Below are positions 1 to 9,541 of a stretch of 64,000 bases of DNA, in pieces. The notes below the pieces were generated by a model. It was not told the DNA's origin. It searched no databases and saw nothing but the letters and a program-made list of their open reading frames with translations. The position numbers and the translations under genes are program-made. The stretch covers positions 66,931-130,930 of the forward strand of contig JADJBP010000013.1 in assembly GCA_016703625.1 (NCBI GenBank), written 5' to 3'. The DNA comes from Chitinophagaceae bacterium (GTDB lineage Bacteria; Bacteroidota; Bacteroidia; Chitinophagales; Chitinophagaceae). Within the stretch, counting starts at the first letter, position 1, and each line of letters opens with the position of its first letter.

Positions 1-13
1 GGGGGGGGGGGGG
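1..13. other. poly-G run at the window edge
   Basis: Thirteen consecutive G residues open the sequence and nothing like it recurs. The run sits next to a gene fragment. It is more likely a read-end or contig-end artefact than biology. Confidence 0.7.
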
Positions 14-42
14 TAAAACATACGGAGCCCGCTGTGTTATGA

Positions 43-311
43 CAATCTCTTTCTGAGCTGATGCAGGAAGTTAAAGGAAGTTCATCAAAATGGATTAATG
101 ATAATAAATTGAGGCAGGTAAATTTAACTGGCAGGAAGGGTTTGGTGCATTTTCATACAGCAAATCCCAATTGCCAAAACTTATTGAATATGTGAAGAAC
201 CAGAAAGCACATCATAAGAAAAAAACGTTTATTGATGAATACAAAGAATTTTTAAAAGCATTTGAGGTGGATTTTGATGAAAAGTATATTTTTAAAGAAC
301 TGGAAGATTAG
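43..311 (+). pseudogene. REP-associated tyrosine transposase (Y1/IS200-like), C-terminal fragment
   Basis: The 3' part of a Y1-type REP-associated tyrosine transposase (RAYT), the single-domain HUH family thought to mobilise REP palindromes. The first stretch reads EVKGSSSKWINDNK, the conserved segment after the catalytic tyrosine region. After a one-base frame change near position 110-120 it continues WQEGFGAFSYSKS, then EYVKNQKAHHKKKTF, and ends in an acidic tail FEVDFDEKYIF before the stop at 309-311. These motifs match the C-terminal third of the family. The HUH motif and catalytic Tyr would lie upstream and are missing, because the window starts here or the gene is truncated. A REP-like palindrome begins 8 bases after the stop, the classical RAYT/REP arrangement. 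Confidence 0.75.
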
Positions 312-319
312 AATCTATC

Positions 320-332
320 GTCCCAACGGGAC
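320..332. repeat. REP-like palindrome, inverted copy
   Basis: GTCCC-AAC-GGGAC, a perfect 5-base stem with a 3-base loop. Read on the minus strand it is GTCCCGTTGGGAC, the same core as the array at 412-578 but in the opposite orientation. It starts 8 bases after the transposase stop. Confidence 0.65.
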
Positions 333-370
333 TTGGGTTCATTCAGGTTTTTGTTTTTTATCAATCTCAA

Positions 371-383
371 ATGCCTACGGCAT
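371..383. repeat. second palindrome type, ATGCC-TAC-GGCAT
   Basis: A perfect 5-base stem around TAC. It differs in sequence from the neighbouring TCCC/GGGA palindromes and lies between the inverted copy and the tandem array. It may be another REP family; only one copy was noticed here. Confidence 0.45.
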
Positions 384-411
384 TAAAATCTGGATAACGA
401 TAATTTAAATA

Positions 412-578
412 TGTCCCGTTAGGGACAACAAACCGGTAGAAAACAGTTCGATATATACAACATGTCCCGTTAGGGACAATAGATTGGTAGAAAACAGTTC
501 GATATATACAACATGTCCCGTTAGGGACAACAGATCGGTAAAAAAAAATCATGAATTCAAAATGTCCCGTTAGGGACA
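412..578. repeat. tandem array of four REP-like palindromes
   Basis: Four identical copies of TGTCCCGTTAGGGACA (arms TGTCCC/GGGACA, loop GTTA) at 412-427, 463-478, 514-529 and 563-578, spaced 51, 51 and 49 bases. The intervening DNA is also repeated: the stretch containing GGTAGAAAACAGTTCGATAT precedes copies two and three almost unchanged, and the last spacer diverges. The whole unit of about 51 bases has therefore been duplicated. It ends just before the pbpC start at 587 and may form the 5' untranslated region of that gene. Confidence 0.8.
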
Positions 579-586
579 ATAGGTAA

Positions 587-3004
587 ATGCACAGCATCTC
601 AAGTATACGTTCTAAAATTATATCTTTTCGCAAGTCAACAATAATCAAAATCCTGTTGGCAGCTGGTCTATTAACCTGGTTCTGGTTTTCTCTTCCCAAC
701 AAATTATTCCATGCACCAACCTCGTATGTAATTGAAGATAAGGACGGCAACCTGCTAAATGCAACCATTGCAGCTGATGGCCAATGGCGATTTCCATACA
801 ATAAAAATGTACCGCAAAAATTCATCGAATGTATCACCACCTTCGAAGACAAACGCTTTTTCAAACATCCCGGTGTTGACCCGGTTGCCATAGTAAGGGC
901 CATCATCAAAAACATAAAAAATAAAACGGTTGTACAGGGCGGCAGCACCATTTCGATGCAGGTGATCAGGCTTTCCAAAAAAAATAATAAAAGGAATACC
1001 TGGAATAAAATAAAAGAAAGTATTCAGGCAGTAAGGCTGGAACTGTCTTTTTCAAAAAAAAATATCCTGGCCTTATATGCCGGCAATGCTCCTTTTGGAA
1101 GCAATATTGTTGGTCTTGATGCTGCGGCATGGCGTTATTACGGGCGCAGCGCCGAAAAACTAAGTTGGGGTGAAATGGCTGCCCTGGCTGTTTTACCCAA
1201 TGCCCCATCCCTGGTACATCCCGGCAAAAACAGGAATGTGTTGCTGAAAAAAAGAAACAGGCTGCTCGACAATTTACTGGAAGCCGGCAGGATCGACAGT
1301 ACAGGCGCAGCACTCGCCAAACTGGAACCATTACCCGATGAACCTTTGCGGCTTCCACAGGATGCACCGCATTTGTTACAGCGTTTCATAAAGGATAATA
1401 AAACATGGCAGCAGGAAACAACAATCAAAACAACCATTGACGGCCGCCTGCAAAAAATATTGCCGGTATGGTACAGCAACACCAGGCTGTTCTGAAAGGA
1501 AATGGCATCAATAATGTATGTGCGCTGGTACTTGATGTGGAAACCGGGAATACACTGGCTTACGTGGGCAACATAAAAGATGCAGGCAATATTGAAATGG
1601 AAGCGGATGTAGATGTGATAGCAGCGCCACGAAGCCCGGGCAGTGCATTGAAACCAATTCTGTATGCAGCCATGTTACATGACGGGTTGATCTTACCCAA
1701 TTCATTGATTGCAGATATACCAACGCAAATAGGCAGCTATGCGCCAAAAAATTTTGACCTGGGTTATGATGGTGCAGTCCCTGCACACAGGGCTTTGTCA
1801 AGGAGTTTAAATGTACCCGCTGTAAAAATGCTGCAGCAATATAAATACCAGCGCTTTTATGAAACACTGCAACAGGTTGGCATAACCACTTTAAACAAAC
1901 CCGCAGATTTTTATGGATTGAGCCTGATCCTCGGCGGTTGTGAAGTAACCATGTGGGACCTGGCCGGCGTTTATGCTTCCATGGCACGTACTTTAAATCA
2001 TCAGAAAAAAAATCATGGAAAATTGGATGCAAAAGATTTTCATCCGCCAAATTATATCGCATCCAAAGATCCGGTAACCATCAACGGCATCCGGTCAACA
2101 GTCCTTTTGATGCAACTTCCATCTGGTTCACCTTTAATGCCATGCAGGAAGTGATGCGACCGGGCGAAGAGGGATTGTGGCAACAGTTTTCTTCCTCCAA
2201 AAAATTGCCTGGAAAACCGGTACCAGCTTTGGTTTCAGGGATGGCTGGGCAATAGGTGTCACGCCTGAAAACGTGGTGGCTGGGTGGGTTGGCAACACTG
2301 AGGGTCAAGGCAGGCCGGGATTGATGGGCGTGCAGACTGCTGCTCCCGTTCTATTTGATATTTTCCGGATCCTTCCAAATAATAACTCCTGGTTTGAAAA
2401 ACCAACATACAATTTTATGTATGTGCCGGTTTGCAGGCAATCCGGTTTTCGGGCAAATACGGATTGCCCAGATATAGATACCCTGTTCATGCCACCCAAT
2501 GCGATCAAAGTTTCACAATGCCCATACCATAAATTAATTCACCTGGATGTAACCGGCAATTTCAGGGTGACCGAATCCTGTGAACCACCATCAAATATGT
2601 TGCACAAAAGCTGGTTTATTTTATCACCGGCCATGGAATATTATTACAGGCAACGCAATATCGATTATGTATCCCTCCCTCCTTTTAAACCAGGCTGTGA
2701 TCCATTGGGTACCGGCAGCCTAACCGGTAAACTGATCGAGATCATGTACCCGCAGGCCGGCGCAAAGATCTATGTACCCCTTGAAATTAATGGTGAACGT
2801 GGAAGAACGGTTTTCACAGCAGCACACCGCAGGGCCGGTGCAAAAATATTCTGGAGTCTTGATGATGCATTCATAGGAACTACACAAAATTTTCACCAGT
2901 TGGGTTTAAATCCTTCCCCGGGAAAACACGTCATCACTTTGGTGGATGAAAATGGCACCGGTGTTTCCAGGCAGTTTGAAGTATTGGAAAAAGAAAACCG
3001 TTGA
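587..3004 (+). CDS. pbpC: penicillin-binding protein 1C (frame broken three times)
   Basis: Bifunctional murein synthase of the PBP1C type, about 805 residues when the breaks are bridged. It polymerises glycan from lipid II and would cross-link it in the periplasm. There is an N-terminal membrane anchor (residues about 20-40) and a GT51 glycosyltransferase domain with the catalytic Glu in TTFEDKRFFKHPG and the GGSTISMQ motif. The transpeptidase domain has SPGSALKP (Ser codon 1642-1644), SLN as the second motif and KTGTS at 2213-2227. A C-terminal BiPBP_C-like domain with several Cys follows. Each break needs one base restored, near 1452-1457 (A run), 2062-2100, and 2199-2204 (A run). This looks like sequencing error, not decay. 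PbpC often works near bacterial alpha-2-macroglobulin, and one lies at 10820. Confidence 0.9.
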
Positions 3005-3078
3005 GTTGTTGCGGTGCCGGTAACATTAAATAATTCTTCTTACTTTTAAGTTTCTTAATCACATAAAAAGTTTTTACT

Positions 3079-4661
3079 ATGCCAATACGTATGGAAGATG
3101 ATCCCCAGGATCAACAGGACTATGATGACAGTAATACCTCGGGAGGAAGAACAACCGGTGGCGGTGGCGGATTGCTGGCTTTATTGCCCCTGCTCCTTTC
3201 TTTATTCAAAGGCGGTGGCGGCGGTAAAAAAATATTGTTGCTCGTGGTAGCAGGTGCAGCAGCTTATTTTTTCTTTTTCAGGAACGGTTCCGGCGGTGGC
3301 GGAACAGAGGTCATACAAAATCTTTTTTCACAAAGCGGGTATAGTTTTAGTCCCGACCAGTTTAAAAAAGCCAGTGTTTATGAAGGGCTTGCGGATGACA
3401 ACACAAAAAATCCCCTGCCCGAAATGGTTTCTTTATTACGTTTTGCCCCTGACCGGAAAAACCAGGGACAACAGGGATCCTGTGTGGCCTGGAGCAGTAC
3501 CTATGCCGCCCGTACCATTGTAGAAGCTGCATCAACCGGGCAAACCGGTAACAACACAGCTTACAGCCCGGCCTATGTTTATAACCAGATCGGACTGGAA
3601 GGTTGCCAGGGCGCCTATATTCAAAACGCCATGGAATTAATGACCAAAAAAGGCGTGGTTACCTACAATGATTTTCCTTATACCGACCAGGATTGCAGCA
3701 GGCAACCTAATTCGGTGCTCGACAATAAGGCAGCACAGAACAAAATGCTTGGTTTTACGCGGTTAACCGATGGCGAAAGTGTACAGGGCATCAGTGTTCG
3801 TGCAATAAAGAACATTTGGCAAAGGATGCACCGGTGGTGATCGGTATGATGGTTGGCGGTTCATTCATGCAAAGTATGATGGGTAAGGAAATGTGGGCAC
3901 CTACCAATGAAGACAGCAGCCAGATGGGCTTTGGCGGCCATGCCATGTGCGTGATCGGCTACGATGACCGCAAACAGGCTTTCCAGATCATGAACAGCTG
4001 GGGGCCCGAGTGGGGTGTTAACGGTGTGGGATGGGTGCGGTATGCCGACTTTAAGGAATTTGTACGTGAAGCTTATGGCATTGACCCGATGCCCAAGCGG
4101 GGTGCAGCAGTGAGTACTGTTTTTGAAGCTGCCATTGGTTTGGTAAAGAATGATGATAAACAATACATCCCGTTAAAATTAAAAGCAGGTAATGTTTTTG
4201 AAACGGTTGGTACAGTTGAACCCGGCACCAAATTTAAAATGGAAATAAAAAATTCAACCGAGTGCTATATTTATATTTTCGGGCAGGAAACGGATGGCAG
4301 CAGTTATACATTATTTCCTTATCCCGGTAAAGAGGATGCTACCAAAACTTCTTTTTCGCCGTACTGCGGCATTACAGGCTACCGTTTATTTCCCCGCGGA
4401 AAAAGTTTAGTGCCGGATAATGTCGGTACCAAAGATGTATTTGCAGTGGTAGTCACAAAACGGGCCATTGACTGGTTTGCAGTAAATAACCTGATCTCAA
4501 AAAATAGTGGAGCCGGTTTTGCCGCAAAAGTTGCCGGTGCATTAAACCAAACCGGAGTTCCAAATGTGCGTTTTGCATCCGGCAACGGGGGCACCATAAA
4601 TTTCAGGACAGATAATGCAAACCAGGAAGTGGTCATTGGTGTGGTGGAAGTGAATAAGTAA
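3079..4661 (+). CDS. membrane-anchored C1 (papain-like) peptidase with DUF4384-like C-terminal domain
   Basis: About 527 residues across one missing base near 3810-3825. The N-terminus is acidic, then Gly-rich stretches flank a hydrophobic segment (residues about 50-66, KKILLLVVAGAAAYFFFF), probably a single anchor. The protease domain carries the papain triad: Cys in QGSCVAWSS (codon 3481-3483, residue about 135), His in GGHAMCVIGYDD (codon 3939-3941) and Asn in NSWGPEWG (codon 3993-3995). After it comes a beta-rich domain resembling DUF4384 (EIKNSTECYIYIFGQETDG, then a pattern around LFPYPG). Substrate is unknown; an extracytoplasmic site is inferred from the anchor. It starts 74 bases after pbpC on the same strand. 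Confidence 0.8.
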
Positions 4662-4759
4662 AATTTCACGGGCTTTGTGCTTTTGAAAATCCGGCGGGGA
4701 AATAAATTGTTAAAAAAAGTTTGGAATTTATTATATGCCGTAAAACCGTTTCCATTTAT

Positions 4760-4880
4760 GGTTGTAGAGATACGTTATATGGAATGCTATTCTGAGATCT
4801 ACAACCTTGCCTGCCGGCCTTGCTCCGCTGAAGCTTTGCGAAGGCGAGCAGGCAGGTCTGCAATCTAAAATCTACAATCT
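4760..4880. repeat. composite hairpin-rich intergenic element
   Basis: Two nested structures fill this gap. GGTTGTAGA (4760-4768) pairs with TCTACAACC (4798-4806). CCTGCC plus TGCTC (4810-4815, 4821-4825) pairs with GAGCA plus GGCAGG (4846-4856). A short direct repeat follows: AATCTAAAATCTACAATCTA. The stretch can be read as a 63-residue open frame with a Cys/Arg-rich end, but that reading comes from the palindrome and has no family features. It is probably a dispersed Bacteroidota repeat that provides RNA hairpins between two genes. Confidence 0.5.
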
Positions 4881-4888
4881 AATATTTC

Positions 4889-5380
4889 ATGTCAAACGCA
4901 AAACAATTCCTGCAACTCATAAAACACCCGGTTAAATTCCGGATCTTCCTTTTATCCAAATTACCCAGCGCCTTTTTTTCCGGTGTAAGGGTACTGCAGG
5001 CAGATGAAAAAAAATGCAGCGTAAAAGTTCCTTATAAATGGTTCAGCCAAAACCCTTTTAAGAGCACATATTTTGCCTGCCTGGCAATGGCTGCTGAAAT
5101 GAGTACCGGTGTTTTGGCATTGGCACATATTTATAAACGTGAACCGGCAGTAAGCATGCTGGTATTGAAAGTAGACGGAAATTTTATCAAAAAAGCAACC
5201 GGCATCACCATATTTACCTGCGAAGACGGGCTGGTCATCAAACAAACCATTGAAGATGCCATCATGAGCAATGAAGGGAAAATTATAACTGCAAGGTCTT
5301 ATGGCCGGAATGCAGCAGGTGAGATCGTGGCTGATTTTGCCATAACCTGGAGCTTTAAGGTTAAATTGGTTACAACCTGA
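4889..5380 (+). CDS. DUF4442 family protein (hotdog-fold, thioesterase-like)
   Basis: A 163-residue protein of the DUF4442 family, related to hotdog-fold acyl-CoA thioesterases (PaaI/YbgC class). Recognisable features are the N-terminal helix, the central YKWFSQNPFKSTYFACL segment with the helix AMAAEMSTGVLALAHI, and the strand pattern ending ADFAITWSFKVK. No signal peptide is present, so a cytoplasmic enzyme is likely. The length is normal for the family and the frame is intact. The true substrate is unknown; many family members act on acyl-CoAs of aromatic or fatty acid breakdown. It stands alone between a repeat-rich gap and maeB. Confidence 0.75.
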   Translation: MSNAKQFLQLIKHPVKFRIFLLSKLPSAFFSGVRVLQADEKKCSVKVPYKWFSQNPFKSTYFACLAMAAEMSTGVLALAHIYKREPAVSMLVLKVDGNFIKKATGITIFTCEDGLVIKQTIEDAIMSNEGKIITARSYGRNAAGEIVADFAITWSFKVKLVTT

Positions 5381-5423
5381 TATAAATCAGGGTCTCCAAC
5401 TGTTTATTTATGTAAATTGCACG

Positions 5424-5453
5424 TCCCCGGTTCTTTTAAAGAAAGCCTGGGGA
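5424..5453 (+). terminator. possible weak terminator hairpin after the DUF4442 gene
   Basis: TCCCCGG (5424-5430) and CCTGGGGA (5446-5453) form a stem around a TTCTTTTAAAGAA core. No clear T tract follows, so this is only a candidate transcription end. Confidence 0.3.
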
Positions 5454-5555
5454 AATTTACAAAAAACTTAACCCGGTATTTACCGGCATAGAAAATAATA
5501 AATAAAAAAATATCTCCACTATTCATTGTATGATGACCGGAGTCAAATATTGATC

Positions 5556-7529
5556 ATGGCAAAAGACTTACGTAAACAGGAAGCTTTAGACTATCATTCA
5601 AAGGGCCGGCCGGGCAAAATAGAAGTAGTCCCCACAAAAGAGGCTAAAACACAAAGAGACCTTTCACTTGCATACTCTCCCGGCGTTGCAGAACCCTGCC
5701 TGGAAATAGCAGCCAATCCTGAAGATGTTTATAAATATACTGCCAAGGGAAACCTGGTAGGTGTTATCAGTAATGGTACAGCCGTATTAGGACTGGGCAA
5801 TATCGGCCCCGAAGCGGGTAAACCGGTAATGGAAGGTAAGGGTGTACTGTTTAAAATATTTGCAGATATTGATGTGTTTGATATCGAAATAAACGAAACC
5901 GATCCCGAAAAATTTGTGCAGATCGTTCAGGCCCTGGAACCAACTTTTGGCGGCATTAACCTGGAAGATATTAAAGCACCTGAATGTTTTTATATTGAAC
6001 AGGAATTAAAGAAGCGCTGCAAAATCCCCATTATGCACGATGATCAGCATGGCACTGCCATCATCAGTGCGGCGGCATTGCTGAATGCACTGATCATCCA
6101 GAAAAAGAAAATTGAAAAAGTAAGATTTGTAGTAAGCGGTGCCGGGGCTGCGGCTATGGCCTGCATACAGTTATACGAATCGCTGGGCGCCAAACACAGC
6201 AACTTTATGGTTTTTGACCGTAAAGGGATCCTGTACAAGGGAAGGCCTGATGTGGAAGCACTGAAAATGAAGTTTTGTGTGGACGAAAAATATGCAGACT
6301 ATGATCTTGCCAAAGCGATGAAAGATGCTGATGTATTCATAGGTTTGAGTACGGGGAATGTTGTTTCGGCTGAAATGGTGAAAAGCATGGCTAAGAACCC
6401 CATTGTTTTTGCTATGGCCAATCCCGATTCCGAGATCAACTATGATGTTGCGGTAGCTGCCCGGAAAGATATCATTATGGCAACCGGCCGCAGTGATTTT
6501 CCCAACCAGGTCAATAATGTCCTCGGCTTCCCTTATATATTCCGGGGTGCCCTCGATGTAAGGGCAACTGCCATTAATGAAGCCATGAAACTTGCTGCCG
6601 TAAAGGCTTTGGCCGAACTGGCCAAAGCACCTGTACCGGATATGGTTAACCTTGCGTACAATGAAAAGACCATAATTTTCGGCCCGCAATATATCATTCC
6701 AAAACCACTTGACCCGCGTTTATTGTCAACCGTGGCTCCTGCGGTTGCCAGGGCTGCCATGGAAAGCGGCGTAGCAAAATATCCCATCATCGATTGGGAA
6801 GCATATATCGAAACATTGAACAGCCGTCTCGGACTGGATAACCAGTTGAGCCGTGTGATCGGATCCAAGGCCAGGAATGACCCTAAGCGGGTTGTTTTTG
6901 CCGATGCAGAAAATATCAAAATATTAAAAGTTGCACAGCTGGTCATGGAAGAAAATGTAGCCTACCCGATACTGTTAGGTAAAGAAGAAAAGATCAGGAG
7001 ACTGGCTGAAGAAAACGGGATCGACCTGGAAGGCATGCCCATCATGAATCCCAAGGATGACAAACATGAAGATCTGAGAAAGCTTTATGGTGACCAGTTT
7101 TTGAAAAAGGCACCGCAAGGGTGTTAATAAATACGAGAGCTACAAGGCGATGAAAGACCGTAACCATTTTGGATGCATGCTGATAGAGAACGGTGAAGCG
7201 GATTGTATGATCAGCGGTTTAAGCCGGAGTTATCCCGACACCATCCGCCCTGCATTGCAGATCATCGGAACAGAAGAAGGGGTTAGCAAAATTGCGGGTA
7301 TGTATATCATGTTCACCAAACGCGGTCCGCTGTTTTTGGCCGATACAACGGTTAACTTTTAAAAAAACCGGTACACGTTTTACAATTGGGCAGTTCGATC
7401 CGTTCCATATTCAATATGGTGTTGATCGCAGTCGTAGATGCTCAAACAAAAAGTAAAACTGATACCAGGGATGTTGTTAAAAAAAGTAAATGGTGGAAAC
7501 GTAAAAACGATGTACAGAATCAGGAGTAG
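5556..7529 (+). CDS. maeB: NADP-dependent malic enzyme with phosphotransacetylase-like domain (frameshift plus internal deletion)
   Basis: Oxidatively decarboxylates malate to pyruvate. The malic domain is intact: SLAYSPGVAEPCLEIA, GLGNIGPEAGKPVMEGKG, MHDDQHGTA and a Rossmann segment VVSGAGAAAMA. I chose ATG 5556 (MAKDLRKQEALDYH) because it matches the family start; an in-frame ATG at 5526 adds ten unlikely residues. The C-terminal phosphotransacetylase-like domain starts around 6885. One extra base near 7105-7115 breaks the frame. The text then jumps from FLADTTVNF (to about 7360) straight to KKPVHVLQLGSS (from 7362), the last conserved block before the end at 7529. Roughly 100-125 family residues are therefore absent. 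Confidence 0.85.
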
Positions 7530-7582
7530 TTTTTGAAGTAAGATATACGAAGTACAGTGTACGGCGTATAATGTAGAACATT

Positions 7583-7716
7583 ATAAACAATTTAAAGATT
7601 CATACTTTCGTACATCGTACAATGTACATCTAACATAAATATTGTACATCCTCATAAACAATTTAAATATTCATACTTTCGTACTACTGATAATGTACTT
7701 CTAACACATAAACTGA
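7583..7716. repeat. imperfect direct duplication upstream of mlaE
   Basis: A unit of about 71 bases appears twice. Both copies share ATAAACAATTTAAAGATTCA (A to T at one position in copy two) followed by TACTTTCGTAC, at 7583-7614 and 7654-7685, and each ends in AATGTAC plus a TCTAAC stretch before the next unit or the start codon. Many GTAC tetramers occur. It could be an operator pair or a duplicated promoter. Confidence 0.5.
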
Positions 7717-8463
7717 ATGCTTTTTTTTAACCATTTTGGCCGGTACATTTTAATGATCCGCGGCATGTTTACCAGGCCCGAGAACATGCGCATGTACTGG
7801 AAAGAACTCATGCACCAGTGTGTTGAAATAGGTATTGGATCGCTTGGCATCGTGATCATCATCTCGGTTTTTATGGGTGCCGTTAGTGCCGTTCAAACTT
7901 CCTATCAACTGGTTAGCCCGCTGATACCGGCAACCACCATCGCTCAAATAGTACGGGATACAGTTATCCTTGAATTTGCACCAACAGTGGTATGTATCGT
8001 ACTGGCCGGTGTTGTGGGCAGTAAGATCGCCAGTGAACTGGGCAATATGCGGGTGAGTGAACAGATAGACGCACTGGAAATTATGGGCATCAATACCAAA
8101 TCGTACCTGATCATGCCAAAAATTGCAGCCTGTTTACTTACGATACCCATGCTCGTTGTATTATCAATGGTACTGGGCATTTTAGGCGGCCGGCTGGCAG
8201 GCACCGCTACAGGTATTATTTCCACTGATGCCTATGACATGGGATTGCTGATGAACTTTATACCTTATAATGTATTTTTTGCGCTGGTAAAGGCATATAC
8301 TTTTGCATTTATCATCAGCACCATACCATCGTATTATGGTTACTATGTTAAAGGCGGTGCCCTGGAGATCGGAAGAAGCAGCACGAAAAGTGTGGTAGTA
8401 GCCTGCGTAATGATCTTATTTGCTGATTATATCCTTGCGGCGCTGTTACTCGATAAGTCGTAA
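7717..8463 (+). CDS. mlaE: MlaE-family ABC transporter permease
   Basis: A 248-residue inner-membrane permease of the MlaE (YrbE/TTG2B) family, which moves phospholipids or other lipids between inner and outer membrane. The conserved stretch VRDTVILEFAPTVVCIVLAG, then GSKIASELGNMRVSEQIDALEIMG, is the family signature with its charged Glu. About five or six hydrophobic segments follow, ending near LFADYILAALL. The ATPase partner is 110 bases downstream on the same strand. No MlaD-like MCE substrate-binding gene is visible in the window, so that part must lie elsewhere or be absent. Confidence 0.88.
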   Translation: MLFFNHFGRYILMIRGMFTRPENMRMYWKELMHQCVEIGIGSLGIVIIISVFMGAVSAVQTSYQLVSPLIPATTIAQIVRDTVILEFAPTVVCIVLAGVVGSKIASELGNMRVSEQIDALEIMGINTKSYLIMPKIAACLLTIPMLVVLSMVLGILGGRLAGTATGIISTDAYDMGLLMNFIPYNVFFALVKAYTFAFIISTIPSYYGYYVKGGALEIGRSSTKSVVVACVMILFADYILAALLLDKS

Positions 8464-8572
8464 CAGTTGCCCCCATCTCAGCCCCGGCGGAGAAAAAGGA
8501 GAACCTGTTTTTTTAAATTTTGCTACAATAAGCAGAGCACAAAAATTCCGCCTGCCCGCGGATTGGTATATT

Positions 8573-9397
8573 ATGATCGAATTTAAAAACATAAAGAAAA
8601 GTTTCGGCGATAAAGTGGTGCTGGATGATGTGAGCCATATTATGGAAACGGGTAAGGCCAATTTAATTATTGGCCAGAGCGGCAGCGGAAAAACAGTTTT
8701 ACAAAAATGTCTGGTAGGATTATTTGAACCAAATTCCGGCGAGATCATTTACGACGGGCATAGTTTTACGGATATGAATGTTGATGAAAGAAAAGAACTG
8801 CGGCAGCAGATCGGTATGTTGTTCCAGGGCTCGGCCCTGTTCGACAGCATGACGGTAGAACAGAATATCATGTTCCCGCTGGATATGTTCACCACAAAAA
8901 CCTTTTCCGAAAAACTTAAGCGAGTGAATGAAGTGCTGGAAAGGGTAAACCTCGAAGATATCAACAAAAAATTCCCGGCAGAATTAAGTGGCGGTATGAA
9001 AAAAAGGGTGGGCATTGCCCGTGCCGTTGTACTCAATCCCAGGTATTTGTTTTGCGATGAGCCCAATTCAGGGCTTGATCCGCAGACATCCATGGTGATC
9101 GATAAACTCATCCTGGATATTACCCGTGAGTTTAACACAACCACGGTGATCAATACCCACGACATGAACAGTGTAATGGAAATGGGCGAAAATATCATTT
9201 ACCTCTACGAAGGCAAAAAAGAATGGACCGGCAATAAAAAAGACATCATCTTCTCTGATAATAAATTACTCAACGAATTCATTTTTGCTTCTGAGTTTTT
9301 ACAGGATGCCAAAGATATGCGTATGCTGGAAGCCAGGGGAAAGATCAGTGATGACAGGGATATGGGTAAGATGCTGAAGGGTGATAAACTGGATTAG
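8573..9397 (+). CDS. mlaF: MlaF-family ABC transporter ATP-binding protein
   Basis: A 274-residue ATPase that powers the MlaE-type permease. It has Walker A GQSGSGKT, signature LSGGMKKRVGIARA, Walker B RYLFCDEPNSGLD and the H-loop NTHDMNS. I place the start at ATG 8573 (MIEFKNIKKSFGDKVVLDDV) because ABC domains begin this way; the open frame extends upstream to 8420 but that part overlaps mlaE and has no homology features. The 110-base gap contains a C-rich stretch (CCCCCATCTCAGCCCC) that resembles a worn repeat. The C-terminal tail after the ATPase core (about 35 residues, ending MLKGDKLD) is charged. Confidence 0.88.
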   Translation: MIEFKNIKKSFGDKVVLDDVSHIMETGKANLIIGQSGSGKTVLQKCLVGLFEPNSGEIIYDGHSFTDMNVDERKELRQQIGMLFQGSALFDSMTVEQNIMFPLDMFTTKTFSEKLKRVNEVLERVNLEDINKKFPAELSGGMKKRVGIARAVVLNPRYLFCDEPNSGLDPQTSMVIDKLILDITREFNTTTVINTHDMNSVMEMGENIIYLYEGKKEWTGNKKDIIFSDNKLLNEFIFASEFLQDAKDMRMLEARGKISDDRDMGKMLKGDKLD

Positions 9398-9465
9398 GAT
9401 CAAGACCGGACATCCGTTCCAGGAAAATCGCTGCCAGGTTAATATTCCTGTAACCAAAATATCTC

Positions 9466-9497
9466 TTTCGCCAATCGCCTTATCTCCCTTATCTTTG
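9466..9497 (+). promoter_or_regulatory. Bacteroidota-type promoter for sucD
   Basis: A -7 box TATCTTTG lies at 9490-9497. A partial -33 box TTTCG (9466-9470) precedes it by 19 bases. The consensus for this phylum is TTTG, 19-21 bases, TAnnTTTG. The start codon is 45 bases downstream. Confidence 0.55.
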
Positions 9498-9519
9498 CGG
9501 CATTCATAATTAATTTTTC

Positions 9520-9537
9520 ATTATCAATTATCAATTA
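9520..9537. repeat. heptad repeat in the sucD leader
   Basis: ATTATCA-ATTATCA-ATTA, period 7, ending 4 bases before the start codon. Similar short A/T-rich tandem units lie before other genes here. Confidence 0.45.
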
Positions 9538-9541
9538 ATCC

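Noticed and set aside
412..578. CRISPR array (short repeats with regular 50-base spacing)
   Set aside because: The spacers are nearly identical to each other, the repeat is only 16 bases, and no cas gene is near. It is a tandem REP-type array.
367..978. Minus-strand open frame of about 200 codons across the REP array
   Set aside because: Its repeats (VVPNGTCCIYR) are translations of the palindromes, and the rest overlaps pbpC.
4677..4868. A 63-codon open frame
   Set aside because: Its end is encoded by a palindromic element and it has no protein-like features.
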